In this document: in pieces, positions 35,810-43,939 of the stretch
How positions within the stretch are numbered: the first letter of the stretch is position 1
Layout: the number at the start of each line of letters is the position of its first letter
NCBI GenBank assembly: GCA_934122085.1
Contig: CAKOVS010000006.1
Coordinates: 43,105 to 107,104 of the forward strand
Length of the DNA: 64,000 nucleotides
Reading direction: 5' to 3'
DNA from: an uncultured Clostridia bacterium
GTDB taxonomy: Bacteria; Bacillota; Clostridia; TANB77; CAG-508
Made by a program: the position numbers and the translations under genes
The notes under the pieces: generated by a model
The model's database searches: none
What the model saw: the letters and a program-made list of their open reading frames with translations, nothing else
What the model was told of the DNA's origin: nothing

Positions 35810-36279
35810 TATTAGTAACATTAGGAACACAAAATAATAGTTTCCATAGATTATTAGAAGAAGTTCAAAAAAATATAGATAATGGAAAAATAAAAGAAGA
35901 AGTTGTTGTACAAAGTGGATATACAAAATTTAATTCACCTAATATGAAAATACTAGATGAAGTACCACAAGATGAATTTGCAAAATTAGTAGATAAATCA
36001 GATTTAATTATTACACATGGAGGAGTAGGTTCAATAATAACAGCTATAACAAAAGGAAAAAAAGTAATAGCAGTTCCTAGATTAGGAAAATATAATGAAC
36101 ATGTTAATGACCATCAAGTAGAAATAATAGAATCATTTAATGAAAAAGGATATATAATAGGACTACATGATGTAAGTGAATTAGGTGAAGCCTTAGAAAA
36201 AGTAAAAGATTTTATTCCTCAAAAATATGTAAAAAATACAGGAAAAATATTAAAGATTGTCGAAGATTTTATTGGATAA
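35806..36279 (+). CDS. Alg13/PssE-like glycosyltransferase catalytic subunit
   Basis: 157 residues from TTG 35806, which overlaps the TGA stop of the previous gene (TTGA) and has GGAGGTG (35792-35798) seven bases upstream. A longer frame to ATG 35752 would read through the neighbour and has no site. ILVTLGTQNNSFHRLL at the N terminus and DLIITHGGVGSIITAITKGKKVIAVPR (~66) form the UDP-sugar-binding half of a GT-B enzyme. The tight overlap suggests one-to-one production of the two subunits. Confidence 0.88.
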   Translation: MILVTLGTQNNSFHRLLEEVQKNIDNGKIKEEVVVQSGYTKFNSPNMKILDEVPQDEFAKLVDKSDLIITHGGVGSIITAITKGKKVIAVPRLGKYNEHVNDHQVEIIESFNEKGYIIGLHDVSELGEALEKVKDFIPQKYVKNTGKILKIVEDFIG

Positions 36280-36340
36280 AAGAGACTATTTTAAAAAATT
36301 TACAAAGAATTTACAAATAAGATATAAATAGAGAAAAAGG

Positions 36341-36368
36341 GGCAAAATTCCACAAAATTTTGCTCTTT
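36341..36368 (+). terminator. Weak hairpin after the Alg13-like gene
   Basis: GCAAAATT (36342-36349) pairs with AATTTTGC (36356-36363), then TCTTT. Confidence 0.5.
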
Positions 36369-36373
36369 AACTA

Positions 36374-36402
36374 TTGCAAAAAAAGAGTATTATTGTTATG
36401 AT
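36374..36402 (+). promoter_or_regulatory. Promoter of the ftsEX operon
   Basis: TTGCAA (36374-36379), 17 bases, TATGAT (36397-36402). Confidence 0.6.
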
Positions 36403-36435
36403 AAGAGAGAGTAAAATTTCGAAAGGGAAAGAAAA

Positions 36436-37122
36436 ATGATAGAATTTAAGAATGTTTGTAAAAGATATAATACTGGAACTGAAGCAGTAAAAAATGCAAG
36501 TTTTAAAATCGAAAAAGGAGAATTCGCATTTTTAGTAGGAAGTTCAGGAAGCGGAAAATCAACATTAATTAAATTAATATTAAAAGAAGAAGAACCAACA
36601 AGTGGAAATATAATAATAAATGGTAAAGACACAACATTTTTAAAACAAAGTAGAGTACCATATTTAAGAAGAAGTATGGGAATAGTATTCCAAGACTTCA
36701 GATTATTACCAGATAAAACGGTATATGAAAATGTAGCATTTGCAATGTACATAGTAAAAGCTACACCAAGACATATTCGTAGACAAGTACCAATGGTATT
36801 ATCATTAGTAGGTTTAAGTGGAAAAGCAAAAATGTATCCTAATGAATTATCAGGAGGAGAACAACAAAGAGTAGCATTAGCAAGAGCACTTGTAAACAAT
36901 CCATCAATGATAATTGCAGACGAGCCTACAGGAAATTTAGATCCAGATACAGCATGGGATATAATGAATTTATTAAATGAAATAAATTTAAGAGGAACAA
37001 CAGTTGTTGTTGCAACACATGCAAAAGATATAGTTGATCAAATGAGAAAAAGAGTAATACATATACACAAAGGTGTAATCATAAAAGATGATAAAAAAGG
37101 TGGGTACGATTGTGAGATTTAA
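36436..37122 (+). CDS. ftsE: Cell division ATP-binding protein FtsE
   Basis: 228 residues. Walker A VGSSGSGKST (~35), signature ELSGGEQQRVALARAL (~138), Walker B MIIADEPTGNLDP (~160), H-loop THAKD (~195). With FtsX it forms an ABC-type membrane complex that does not transport but switches wall hydrolases on and off at division or elongation sites. GAAAGGGAAAG before ATG; overlaps ftsX. Confidence 0.96.
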   Translation: MIEFKNVCKRYNTGTEAVKNASFKIEKGEFAFLVGSSGSGKSTLIKLILKEEEPTSGNIIINGKDTTFLKQSRVPYLRRSMGIVFQDFRLLPDKTVYENVAFAMYIVKATPRHIRRQVPMVLSLVGLSGKAKMYPNELSGGEQQRVALARALVNNPSMIIADEPTGNLDPDTAWDIMNLLNEINLRGTTVVVATHAKDIVDQMRKRVIHIHKGVIIKDDKKGGYDCEI

Positions 37123-38005
37123 TGTTATAAGTTATTTATTAAAAGAAGGAATTAGAAATGTATTCAAAAATAAAAAATCAACAATATCATGTTTAATGAT
37201 AATGTGTGCAACAATGCTTATATTTGGATTATTTCTAGTTATAGGAGAAAATATTAATTCATTTGTAAAAAGTGTAGCAGATGCCCAAGGAATAATGGTG
37301 TATCTAAAAACAGGGGCAACAGATGAGGAAATTGAACAAGTTGGGAAAGACATATTACAAATAGATGGTGTAAGAGATGCAAAATATATATCAAATACTG
37401 AAGGACTTGAATCAATGAGAGAAACATTAGGGGATAAAATGGTTGAAGGATATGCAACAGATAATATATTACCAGCAAGTTATGAAGTAACACTTACAGA
37501 CTTAGAATTAAGTTCAGATGTTCAAGATAGTTTAAAACAAATACCAAATGTAGACGATATACGTTCAAGTAATATTGTAATTGAGCAAATAATAAGATTA
37601 GCAAAAGGAATTAAAATTGTTACATGGGTAATTCTAATATTATTGATAATAATTTCTACTGCAATAATATCAAATACAATAAAATTAACAGTACATGCAA
37701 GGAGAAAAGAAATATCAATAATGAAATATGTAGGAGCAACAAATAGTTTTATAAGATGGCCATTTCTAGTTGAAGGTATTATTATAGGGATTGTAGCAGG
37801 AACAATTTCAGTTGTAATTATAGGATTAGCATATACATATATTGTTGGACAAATTTCAGGAACATCATTTTTTGAAATAGCAAATATAAAATTCATTGAT
37901 TTCTCAAGTATGAGTGAATTATTAATTCTAGTATATCTTGGATTAGGAATAGGTGTTGGGGCAGTAGGAAGCACAATATCTATGAAAAAATATTTGGAAG
38001 TTTAG
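37112..38005 (+). CDS. ftsX: Cell division membrane protein FtsX
   Basis: 297 residues from GTG 37112 (AAAGGTGGG ten bases before), overlapping ftsE by 11 bases. Topology fits FtsX: an N-terminal helix (~22-45), an extracellular loop (~46-165), then three helices (~172-195, 221-248, 270-290). The large outer loop binds hydrolase partners; the EnvC-like proteins encoded directly downstream are the obvious candidates. Confidence 0.95.
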   Translation: MRFNVISYLLKEGIRNVFKNKKSTISCLMIMCATMLIFGLFLVIGENINSFVKSVADAQGIMVYLKTGATDEEIEQVGKDILQIDGVRDAKYISNTEGLESMRETLGDKMVEGYATDNILPASYEVTLTDLELSSDVQDSLKQIPNVDDIRSSNIVIEQIIRLAKGIKIVTWVILILLIIISTAIISNTIKLTVHARRKEISIMKYVGATNSFIRWPFLVEGIIIGIVAGTISVVIIGLAYTYIVGQISGTSFFEIANIKFIDFSSMSELLILVYLGLGIGVGAVGSTISMKKYLEV

Positions 38006-38016
38006 GAGGTCAGAAT

Positions 38017-39216
38017 ATGCGCAAATATTTAATAACTATTTTAACAATTGTAACGATTAGTGTTACAAGTATTTGCGTATATGCTGAAAACATTACAGAA
38101 TTACAAGAAAAATCTAATCAAATAAGTCAAAGTATTACAGAAACTAATAATAGATTACAAGCAGTTCAAGAACAAATGTCAGAAAACATGAAACAACTTC
38201 AAGAACTGGATACTCAATTAGTACAATTAGAAGAAGAATTAAATAAATTAAATACAGAAGTTAGTACATTAGCAACTCAAATATCAGAAAGTGAACAAAA
38301 ATTATCAAATGTTCAAGAAAAATATGATAAGATAAAAACAGTATTAGATGCAAGAGTAATAGAAATATATAAATCAGATAATTTACAATTTTTAGGAGTT
38401 TTATTTGCATCAAAAAATGTAAAAGAATTTTTCCAAACATATGATAAATTAGTATTGTTAAGTAAATATGATAAAACATTATTAGATACTGCTGAACAAC
38501 AAGTAGAAGAAATAGAAAAAACAAAAAAAATATTATCTGAAAAGAAAAAAACAATTGTTGAAAGTAAACAACTTCAAGAAAAGAAAACACAAGTAATTCA
38601 AAATTCTAAAACGAAAAGAGAATATTATTTAAGTAAATTAACAAAGCAAGAGCAAGAACTTCAAACTAAAATTGATGAATATAATACACAAGTAACACAA
38701 ATTGAAAATGAAATTAAAATGTTAGCATTAGGAAGTATAAGTGAAGATTATGTTGGAGGAGCATTAGTATGGCCAGTTCCAGGACGTACGTCATTAACAT
38801 CATTATATGGAATGAGAGTTCATCCAATTACAGGAGCATATAAATTACATACAGGTATAGACATAAGTGCACCACTTGGAACATACTTTGTTGCAGCTGC
38901 AAATGGAGTTGTATCTAAAGCAACATATAATACAGCATATGGAAATATGGTTATAATTGATCATGGTGGTGGAGTACAAACATTATATGCACATGGAAAT
39001 TCAATTCTAGTTCAAGTTGGAGATGAAGTAAAGGCTGGAACTCCAGTTTTAGAAGTAGGATCAACAGGGTATTCAACAGGACCACATGCACATTTTGAAA
39101 TAAGAATAAATGGTCAAACAGTAAATCCATTAGATTATTATCAAAATAAAAATAGTATAACATCAAATTCAAATAAAGATGAAGAAAATAAAACAAAAAG
39201 TACGGAGAATAATTAA
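38017..39216 (+). CDS. Exported EnvC-like murein hydrolase/activator, coiled coil plus M23 domain (copy 1)
   Basis: 399 residues. Signal peptide ~1-23, a long coiled coil (~25-235, Gln/Glu/Lys-rich heptads), then a LytM/M23 domain (~250-375). Zinc ligands are intact: H in HTGIDISAP (~285), H in VIIDHGG and HAHFEI (~345), so it may be a true endopeptidase rather than a degenerate activator. The C-terminal tail is Asn/Lys-rich. Coiled coil plus M23 right after ftsEX is the FtsX-partner layout known from EnvC and from PcsB/CwlO-type systems. AGGAGG before ATG. Confidence 0.92.
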   Translation: MRKYLITILTIVTISVTSICVYAENITELQEKSNQISQSITETNNRLQAVQEQMSENMKQLQELDTQLVQLEEELNKLNTEVSTLATQISESEQKLSNVQEKYDKIKTVLDARVIEIYKSDNLQFLGVLFASKNVKEFFQTYDKLVLLSKYDKTLLDTAEQQVEEIEKTKKILSEKKKTIVESKQLQEKKTQVIQNSKTKREYYLSKLTKQEQELQTKIDEYNTQVTQIENEIKMLALGSISEDYVGGALVWPVPGRTSLTSLYGMRVHPITGAYKLHTGIDISAPLGTYFVAAANGVVSKATYNTAYGNMVIIDHGGGVQTLYAHGNSILVQVGDEVKAGTPVLEVGSTGYSTGPHAHFEIRINGQTVNPLDYYQNKNSITSNSNKDEENKTKSTENN

Positions 39217-39240
39217 AAAAGATAAGAAAGGAAAGAAATT

Positions 39241-40413
39241 ATGAAAAAGAAAATAATAGAAATTATTGGAATCGTAATATCTATAATAATAATCTTTCAA
39301 AATATATCATATGCAACAAGTTCGAAGTCAAGTTTGCAAAATCAACAATCAGATATTGATAACCAAATAAAAGAACTTGAAAATGAGCAAAAAAAAATAC
39401 AAGCAAATAAATCTGAAACAATGAAATCTGTAGAAGATTTAATATATCAAATTTCAGATGTAGAAAATGAAATTGATGATTTGAAAAATCAAGTAAAAGA
39501 TTTGCAAGTACAAATAAAAGCTACAGAAAAAAACATAGAACAAAAGGAAGAAGAATATAATAAACAAAAAGAATTATTAGATGCAAGAGTTGTAGCATTA
39601 TATAAAAATGGAGAAAATTCATATTTAGAGATATTTTTATCATCATCTAGTTTAAAAGACTTTTTATCAAAATATTATTATGCAGAAACTCTTATGAATG
39701 CAGATAAAGAATTTATGCAAAAGGTAATATATGAGAAGAAAGAAATTGAAGAACAAAAAGCAGAACTTGAAAAAAGTAAAAATACTTTAAATGATGCTAT
39801 TTCAAAACAACAATCAAAACAAAATTCTTTAGAAAGATTGAAATCAGAAAAACAGACATATGTAGCAAAATTAACAGCTGAAGAAAAAGAAAATCAACAA
39901 GAAATAGAAAAATTTGAAGAAGATAAAAGAAAGATACAGGCTGAGTTAAAAAGAATTGCTGAAGAAGAAGCAAAAAAGAATACAACAAATATTTCTCAAA
40001 AACCAAGTGCAAGTGGATATATATTTCCAGTACAAGGACTAAGTAAATCAAATATAAATAATAAAACATATCCATCATATAAAGGACATACAGGTGTTGA
40101 TGTTAACATAGGAGTTGTTGGTAAGAATGTTGTAGCAGTAAAAGATGGAACAGTAGTTATATCAACAGCACGTATAAGTAATGGAAGGTACTTTAGTTAT
40201 GGAGAATATGTAGTTATAAGTCATGGAGATGGAACAATGACATTATATGGACATATGTTAGCGAATTCAAGAAAAGTTCAACCTGGAGATAAAGTAAAAC
40301 AAGGTCAAGTCATCGGAACAGTAGGATCAACAGGTAATTCAACAGGAACACATCTTCATTTTGAAGTTAGAGTTGGTGGAAGTCCTGTAAACCCATTGCC
40401 ATATTTACCATAA
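39241..40413 (+). CDS. Exported EnvC-like murein hydrolase, coiled coil plus M23 domain (copy 2)
   Basis: 390 residues, a diverged tandem paralogue of the preceding gene with the same architecture: signal peptide (~1-26), coiled coil (~30-240), M23 domain (~255-390) with HTGVDV, VISHGDGT and THLHFEV zinc motifs. It lacks the Asn/Lys-rich tail of copy 1 and ends flush at the domain (PLPYLP). Two EnvC-like partners for a single FtsEX may work at different times or places (inference). GAAAGGAAAG before ATG. Confidence 0.92.
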   Translation: MKKKIIEIIGIVISIIIIFQNISYATSSKSSLQNQQSDIDNQIKELENEQKKIQANKSETMKSVEDLIYQISDVENEIDDLKNQVKDLQVQIKATEKNIEQKEEEYNKQKELLDARVVALYKNGENSYLEIFLSSSSLKDFLSKYYYAETLMNADKEFMQKVIYEKKEIEEQKAELEKSKNTLNDAISKQQSKQNSLERLKSEKQTYVAKLTAEEKENQQEIEKFEEDKRKIQAELKRIAEEEAKKNTTNISQKPSASGYIFPVQGLSKSNINNKTYPSYKGHTGVDVNIGVVGKNVVAVKDGTVVISTARISNGRYFSYGEYVVISHGDGTMTLYGHMLANSRKVQPGDKVKQGQVIGTVGSTGNSTGTHLHFEVRVGGSPVNPLPYLP

Positions 40414-40451
40414 AATAAAAGTAAATAATTATAATAAAGGAGTATAATTAA

Positions 40452-41708
40452 ATGGAAGATGATAATAAGTACATAAAAAGACAAAGAATTTATAAAATTA
40501 TAATGTTAATGGTTTTAACAGCATTTATTGCAAGTATATTGACAGCTTTATATATAGTGAAATTAGAAGAAAATAATTCATTGACAAGTAATAACTCAGG
40601 TGCAACTTCAATATTAAGTGGATTAACAAATGAAAGCAATTTAACTAAATCATTAAAAAGCATTGAAAAATTAGTAAAAAGCAAATATTTAAATGTATCA
40701 GATATTGATGAAACAAATACAATTGATGGAGCAATAGCTGGATATATAAATGCTTTAGGAGATGAATATACAGAATATATTCCTGCAGATAAAATGAAAG
40801 AATATACTGAAAGTGTAATGGGAAATTTTGTTGGAATAGGAATTTATATGGTAAAAAATACAGAGAAAGACTTAGTACAGGTACTTTCACCAATTAGAGA
40901 AAGTCCAGCAGAAAAAGTAGGAATAAAAGCAGGAGATTTAATAACAAAAGTAGATGGAGTATCATATACTGCAGACCAAATGACAGAAATGGCTAATATA
41001 ATAAAAGGTGAAGAAGGTTCAAAAGTCACACTTGAAATTTTAAGAGGTGAAGAAACATTAACATTTGAAGTTATAAGAGAAAAAGTTAACACAAATCCAG
41101 TATATTCAGAAAAACTAGAAAATGATATAGGATATTTAGAAATATCAAGTTTTGATGAAGGTGTTGCAGAAGATTTTAAAGCTAAATATTTAACTTTAAA
41201 AGAACAAGGAATAAAAGGATTAGTAATTGATTTAAGAGATAATGGTGGAGGACTTGTTGATGAAGCATTAAAAATAGTTGACTATATAGTTCCAAAAAAT
41301 CAAACAACATTAATAACTGTTGATAAAGACGGAAAAGAAGAAGTTACAAAATCAAAAGAAGATAAATTAATTGAAGAACCAGTAGTAGTATTAGTAAATG
41401 CAAGTTCTGCAAGTGCTTCTGAAATAATGGCGGGAGCTTTAAAAGATTTGGGGGCAGCTCAGATTGTTGGAACTAAAACATATGGAAAGGGTGTAATTCA
41501 ACAATTATTGACATTAAGCAATGGAGCAGGATTAAAAATTACAGTAGAAGAATATTATACTCCAAATAAAGCAAAGATAAATAAAGTAGGTATAATACCA
41601 GATTATGAGGTTTTATTAGAAACAAGTATAACAAGAGAACCAACAGATGCAAATGATACACAATTAAATAAAGCTAAAGAAATACTTAAAGAAAAAATAG
41701 GAAATTAG
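40452..41708 (+). CDS. ctpA: S41-family C-terminal processing protease
   Basis: 418 residues. N-terminal membrane helix (~15-35), a PDZ domain (~120-200, GIGIYMVKNTEKDLVQVLSP), then the S41 protease domain. The nucleophile Ser is in VNASSASASEIMAGAL (~320) and Lys in TYGKGVIQ (~349). It acts outside the membrane and trims the C termini of exported proteins, often wall hydrolases. Its place behind the two M23 proteins suggests it controls them. AAAGGAG before ATG. Confidence 0.94.
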   Translation: MEDDNKYIKRQRIYKIIMLMVLTAFIASILTALYIVKLEENNSLTSNNSGATSILSGLTNESNLTKSLKSIEKLVKSKYLNVSDIDETNTIDGAIAGYINALGDEYTEYIPADKMKEYTESVMGNFVGIGIYMVKNTEKDLVQVLSPIRESPAEKVGIKAGDLITKVDGVSYTADQMTEMANIIKGEEGSKVTLEILRGEETLTFEVIREKVNTNPVYSEKLENDIGYLEISSFDEGVAEDFKAKYLTLKEQGIKGLVIDLRDNGGGLVDEALKIVDYIVPKNQTTLITVDKDGKEEVTKSKEDKLIEEPVVVLVNASSASASEIMAGALKDLGAAQIVGTKTYGKGVIQQLLTLSNGAGLKITVEEYYTPNKAKINKVGIIPDYEVLLETSITREPTDANDTQLNKAKEILKEKIGN

Positions 41709-41717
41709 ACTAATAAA

Positions 41718-41750
41718 AAATATAAGCTACTTTTATGGTAGCTTATATTT
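41718..41750 (+). terminator. Hairpin after ctpA
   Basis: AAATATAAGCTAC (41718-41730) pairs with GTAGCTTATATTT (41738-41750). No strong T run. Confidence 0.65.
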
Positions 41751-41845
41751 AAGTATATTAAAAGGAAAAATTAGTTTGAAAGAAAATAAAATCTTTCTTT
41801 ACTATGTGTGACTTTTAGAAAAGCAAGAAAGGAACGGAATTTAAA

Positions 41846-42499
41846 ATGAAGATGAATTTGGCAAATAAATTAACAATATTTAGAATAATATTAGTACCAG
41901 TTATAATGTTAATTCCAATAATTGATAATCTAGTAGGAATTCCTGGAGAGTTTTTAGAAATTTCAACAGCATTTTGGATAATGAATATTATATTTATTGT
42001 AGCATCAATAACAGATAAATTAGATGGTTATATAGCAAGAAGTAGAAATCAAGTAACAACATTTGGAAAATTTTTAGATCCATTGGCAGACAAAATATTG
42101 GTACTATCAGCATTAGTTATTTTGGTAGAATATGGTAAAATACCATCATGGATTCCAATAATAGTATTAGCAAGAGAATTTATAGTATCAGGATACAGAT
42201 TAATTGCAGTAGAAAAAGGTGGAAAAGTAATTCCTGCATCAATATGGGGAAAATTAAAAACAGTAACTCAAATGATAGGAATAATATTTGCATTTTTAGA
42301 TAAATTCAACTTTGGAGAATTTATTTATAGAGTATCAACACAAGCTGAAGCTCAAATAAATTCAGCAAGTATATATATGACAACAGGACAATATATAATA
42401 AATATAATAACAACAATAGTACTAACATTATCTGTAATAGCAACAATATTCTCAGGAATAAACTATTTAAAAGATGGAAAAGACTTGTTTAAAGACTAA
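41846..42499 (+). CDS. pgsA: CDP-diacylglycerol--glycerol-3-phosphate 3-phosphatidyltransferase
   Basis: 217 residues with several membrane helices. The CDP-alcohol phosphotransferase motif D-x2-DG-x2-AR-x8-G-x3-D-x3-D is visible as TDKLDGYIARSRNQ followed by FGKFLDPLADK (~56-80). It makes phosphatidylglycerol phosphate, the first committed step to phosphatidylglycerol. Somewhat longer than typical, with an extra hydrophilic loop near 160. GAAAGGAACGG before ATG. Confidence 0.93.
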   Translation: MKMNLANKLTIFRIILVPVIMLIPIIDNLVGIPGEFLEISTAFWIMNIIFIVASITDKLDGYIARSRNQVTTFGKFLDPLADKILVLSALVILVEYGKIPSWIPIIVLAREFIVSGYRLIAVEKGGKVIPASIWGKLKTVTQMIGIIFAFLDKFNFGEFIYRVSTQAEAQINSASIYMTTGQYIINIITTIVLTLSVIATIFSGINYLKDGKDLFKD

Positions 42500-42506
42500 A
42501 AAACTA

Positions 42507-42535
42507 TTGACAAAATACAAAAAATAATATAATAT
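42507..42535 (+). promoter_or_regulatory. Promoter of greA
   Basis: TTGACA (42507-42512), 17 bases, TAATAT (42530-42535). Confidence 0.75.
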
Positions 42536-42556
42536 ACTACATAAACAAAATTATGA

Positions 42557-42588
42557 ATTTTGGAAAATATTTAAAAGTTTTCCAAAAT
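42557..42588 (+). other. Leader hairpin of greA
   Basis: ATTTTGGAAAA (42557-42567) pairs with TTTTCCAAAAT (42578-42588), and TATTTTATG follows. It lies inside the untranslated leader, about 15 bases from the transcription start. It could act as an attenuator that GreA itself might influence, or merely stabilise the mRNA. Confidence 0.5.
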
Positions 42589-42619
42589 ATTTTATGCATA
42601 AGAAAGGATAGCGATTATT

Positions 42620-43096
42620 ATGGAAGAAAAAGAAGTAATATTAACACAAGAAGGATATGATAAAATAGAAAAAGAACTAGAATTTTTAAGAACAGAAAAA
42701 AGAACAGAAATTGCAGAAAGAATAAAGGTTGCATTAGGCTTTGGAGATTTATCTGAAAATTCTGAATATGATGAAGCTAAAAATGCACAAGCTGAAAATG
42801 AAGGAAAAATAGCAGAATTAGAAAATAAAATAAGACATGCAAAAATAATAGATGAAAAAGAAATAGATACAAAAACTGTTCAAATAGGAAATACTGTAAA
42901 GTTATATGATGTAGAATTTGAAGAAGAAGTTGAATACACAATAGTAGGTTCAACAGAAGTAAATTTAGCAGAAAATAAAATATCAAATGAATCACCAATA
43001 GGAAAAGCATTATTAGGAGCAAAAAAAGGAAGTACAGTTGAAGTTAATGCACCAGCAGGTGTTATAAAATATCAAATTTTATCAATAACAAAATAA
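42620..43096 (+). CDS. greA: Transcription elongation factor GreA
   Basis: 158 residues, standard length. N-terminal coiled coil with LTQEGYDKIEKELEFLRTEKR and the acidic tip GDLSENSEYDEAKNAQ (~38-53). The C-terminal FKBP-like domain ends ESPIGKALLGAKKGSTVEVNAPAG. It enters the RNA polymerase channel and rescues backtracked complexes by transcript cleavage. GAAAGGA before ATG. Confidence 0.97.
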   Translation: MEEKEVILTQEGYDKIEKELEFLRTEKRTEIAERIKVALGFGDLSENSEYDEAKNAQAENEGKIAELENKIRHAKIIDEKEIDTKTVQIGNTVKLYDVEFEEEVEYTIVGSTEVNLAENKISNESPIGKALLGAKKGSTVEVNAPAGVIKYQILSITK

Positions 43097-43104
43097 TTTA
43101 AAAA

Positions 43105-43136
43105 AATGTCAAATATTTGTTTGACATTTCTTTTCT
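43105..43136 (+). terminator. Terminator of greA, overlapping the lexA promoter
   Basis: AAATGTCAAA pairs with TTTGACATTT, followed by CTTTTCTTTT. The right arm contains the -35 box (43121-43126) of lexA. Confidence 0.75.
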
Positions 43137-43149
43137 TTTATGATAGTAT
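43121..43149 (+). promoter_or_regulatory. Promoter of lexA
   Basis: TTGACA (43121-43126), 17 bases, TAGTAT (43144-43149). Confidence 0.75.
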
Positions 43150-43163
43150 ATAGCCATGATAAA

Positions 43164-43179
43164 CGGAATAAATGTTCTG
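43164..43179 (+). promoter_or_regulatory. Putative LexA operator (SOS box)
   Basis: CGGAATAAATGTTCTG resembles the Gram-positive consensus CGAAC-N4-GTTCG: right half GTTC exact, left half GGAAT for GAAC. It lies just downstream of the transcription start of lexA, where autorepression is expected. Confidence 0.6.
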
Positions 43180-43200
43180 TATAAAAGGAGAAGTGATTAA

Positions 43201-43848
43201 ATGGGAACAAGAGCTGAAACTACTAAAAAAGAAAAAGCAATTTTAAAATTCATAGAAACACAAGTATTAGAAAATGGATATCCACCATCAGTAAGAGAAA
43301 TAGGAAAAGCAATAGGACTAAGTTCAACAGCAACAGTACATGCATATTTAGAAAAATTAGAAAAAGATGGGTATATAAAAAAAGAAGATAAAAAAGGAAG
43401 AACACTAAAAATTATAAAAGGAAGTAATGGTGAACCATATGTAAAATCTTCTAAAGATTTTTATGTTCAAAAAGAATTAGTAGATGTTCCAGTTATTGGT
43501 AGAATAACAGCAGGTCAACCAATATTAGCAGTAGAAAATGTAACAGACACATTTCCAATTCCAGTAGATTTTGTAGGAAATAGTGAAAGTTTCATGTTGA
43601 CAGTAAGAGGAGAAAGTATGATAGAAGCTGGAATATTAGATGGTGACTATATATTAGTAAAAAAACAAAGTGATGCAAATAATGGAGAGATAGTAGTAGC
43701 ATTGATTGGAGATGAAGCAACTGTCAAAACATTTTATAAGGAAAAAGACCATATAAGACTTCAACCAGAAAATCACACGATGGATCCAATAATTGTTCCA
43801 GACTGTAGAATTTTAGGGAAAGTTGCAGGAGTTTTTAGAAAAATGTAA
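43201..43848 (+). CDS. lexA: SOS repressor LexA
   Basis: 215 residues. N-terminal winged helix (YPPSVREIGKAIGLSSTATVHAYLEKLE, ~27-54) and a C-terminal S24 peptidase domain with the cleavage site Ala104-Gly105 in ITAGQP. The Ser139 nucleophile is in RGESMIEAGI and Lys176 in ATVKTF. It represses DNA-damage genes and cuts itself when RecA filaments form. AAAGGAGAAG before ATG; a likely operator overlaps its own promoter region. Confidence 0.96.
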   Translation: MGTRAETTKKEKAILKFIETQVLENGYPPSVREIGKAIGLSSTATVHAYLEKLEKDGYIKKEDKKGRTLKIIKGSNGEPYVKSSKDFYVQKELVDVPVIGRITAGQPILAVENVTDTFPIPVDFVGNSESFMLTVRGESMIEAGILDGDYILVKKQSDANNGEIVVALIGDEATVKTFYKEKDHIRLQPENHTMDPIIVPDCRILGKVAGVFRKM

Positions 43849-43865
43849 TAAGAAAAAATTAATAC

Positions 43866-43893
43866 AAAATAGCAAGAAAAATCTTGCTATTTT
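43866..43893 (+). terminator. Terminator of lexA
   Basis: AAAATAGCAAGA (43866 onward) pairs with TCTTGCTATTTT, followed by ATTATTG. Confidence 0.75.
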
Positions 43894-43939
43894 ATTATTG
43901 ATATAATATAATTAAGAAAAAAATGAGGAGAACAAACAA

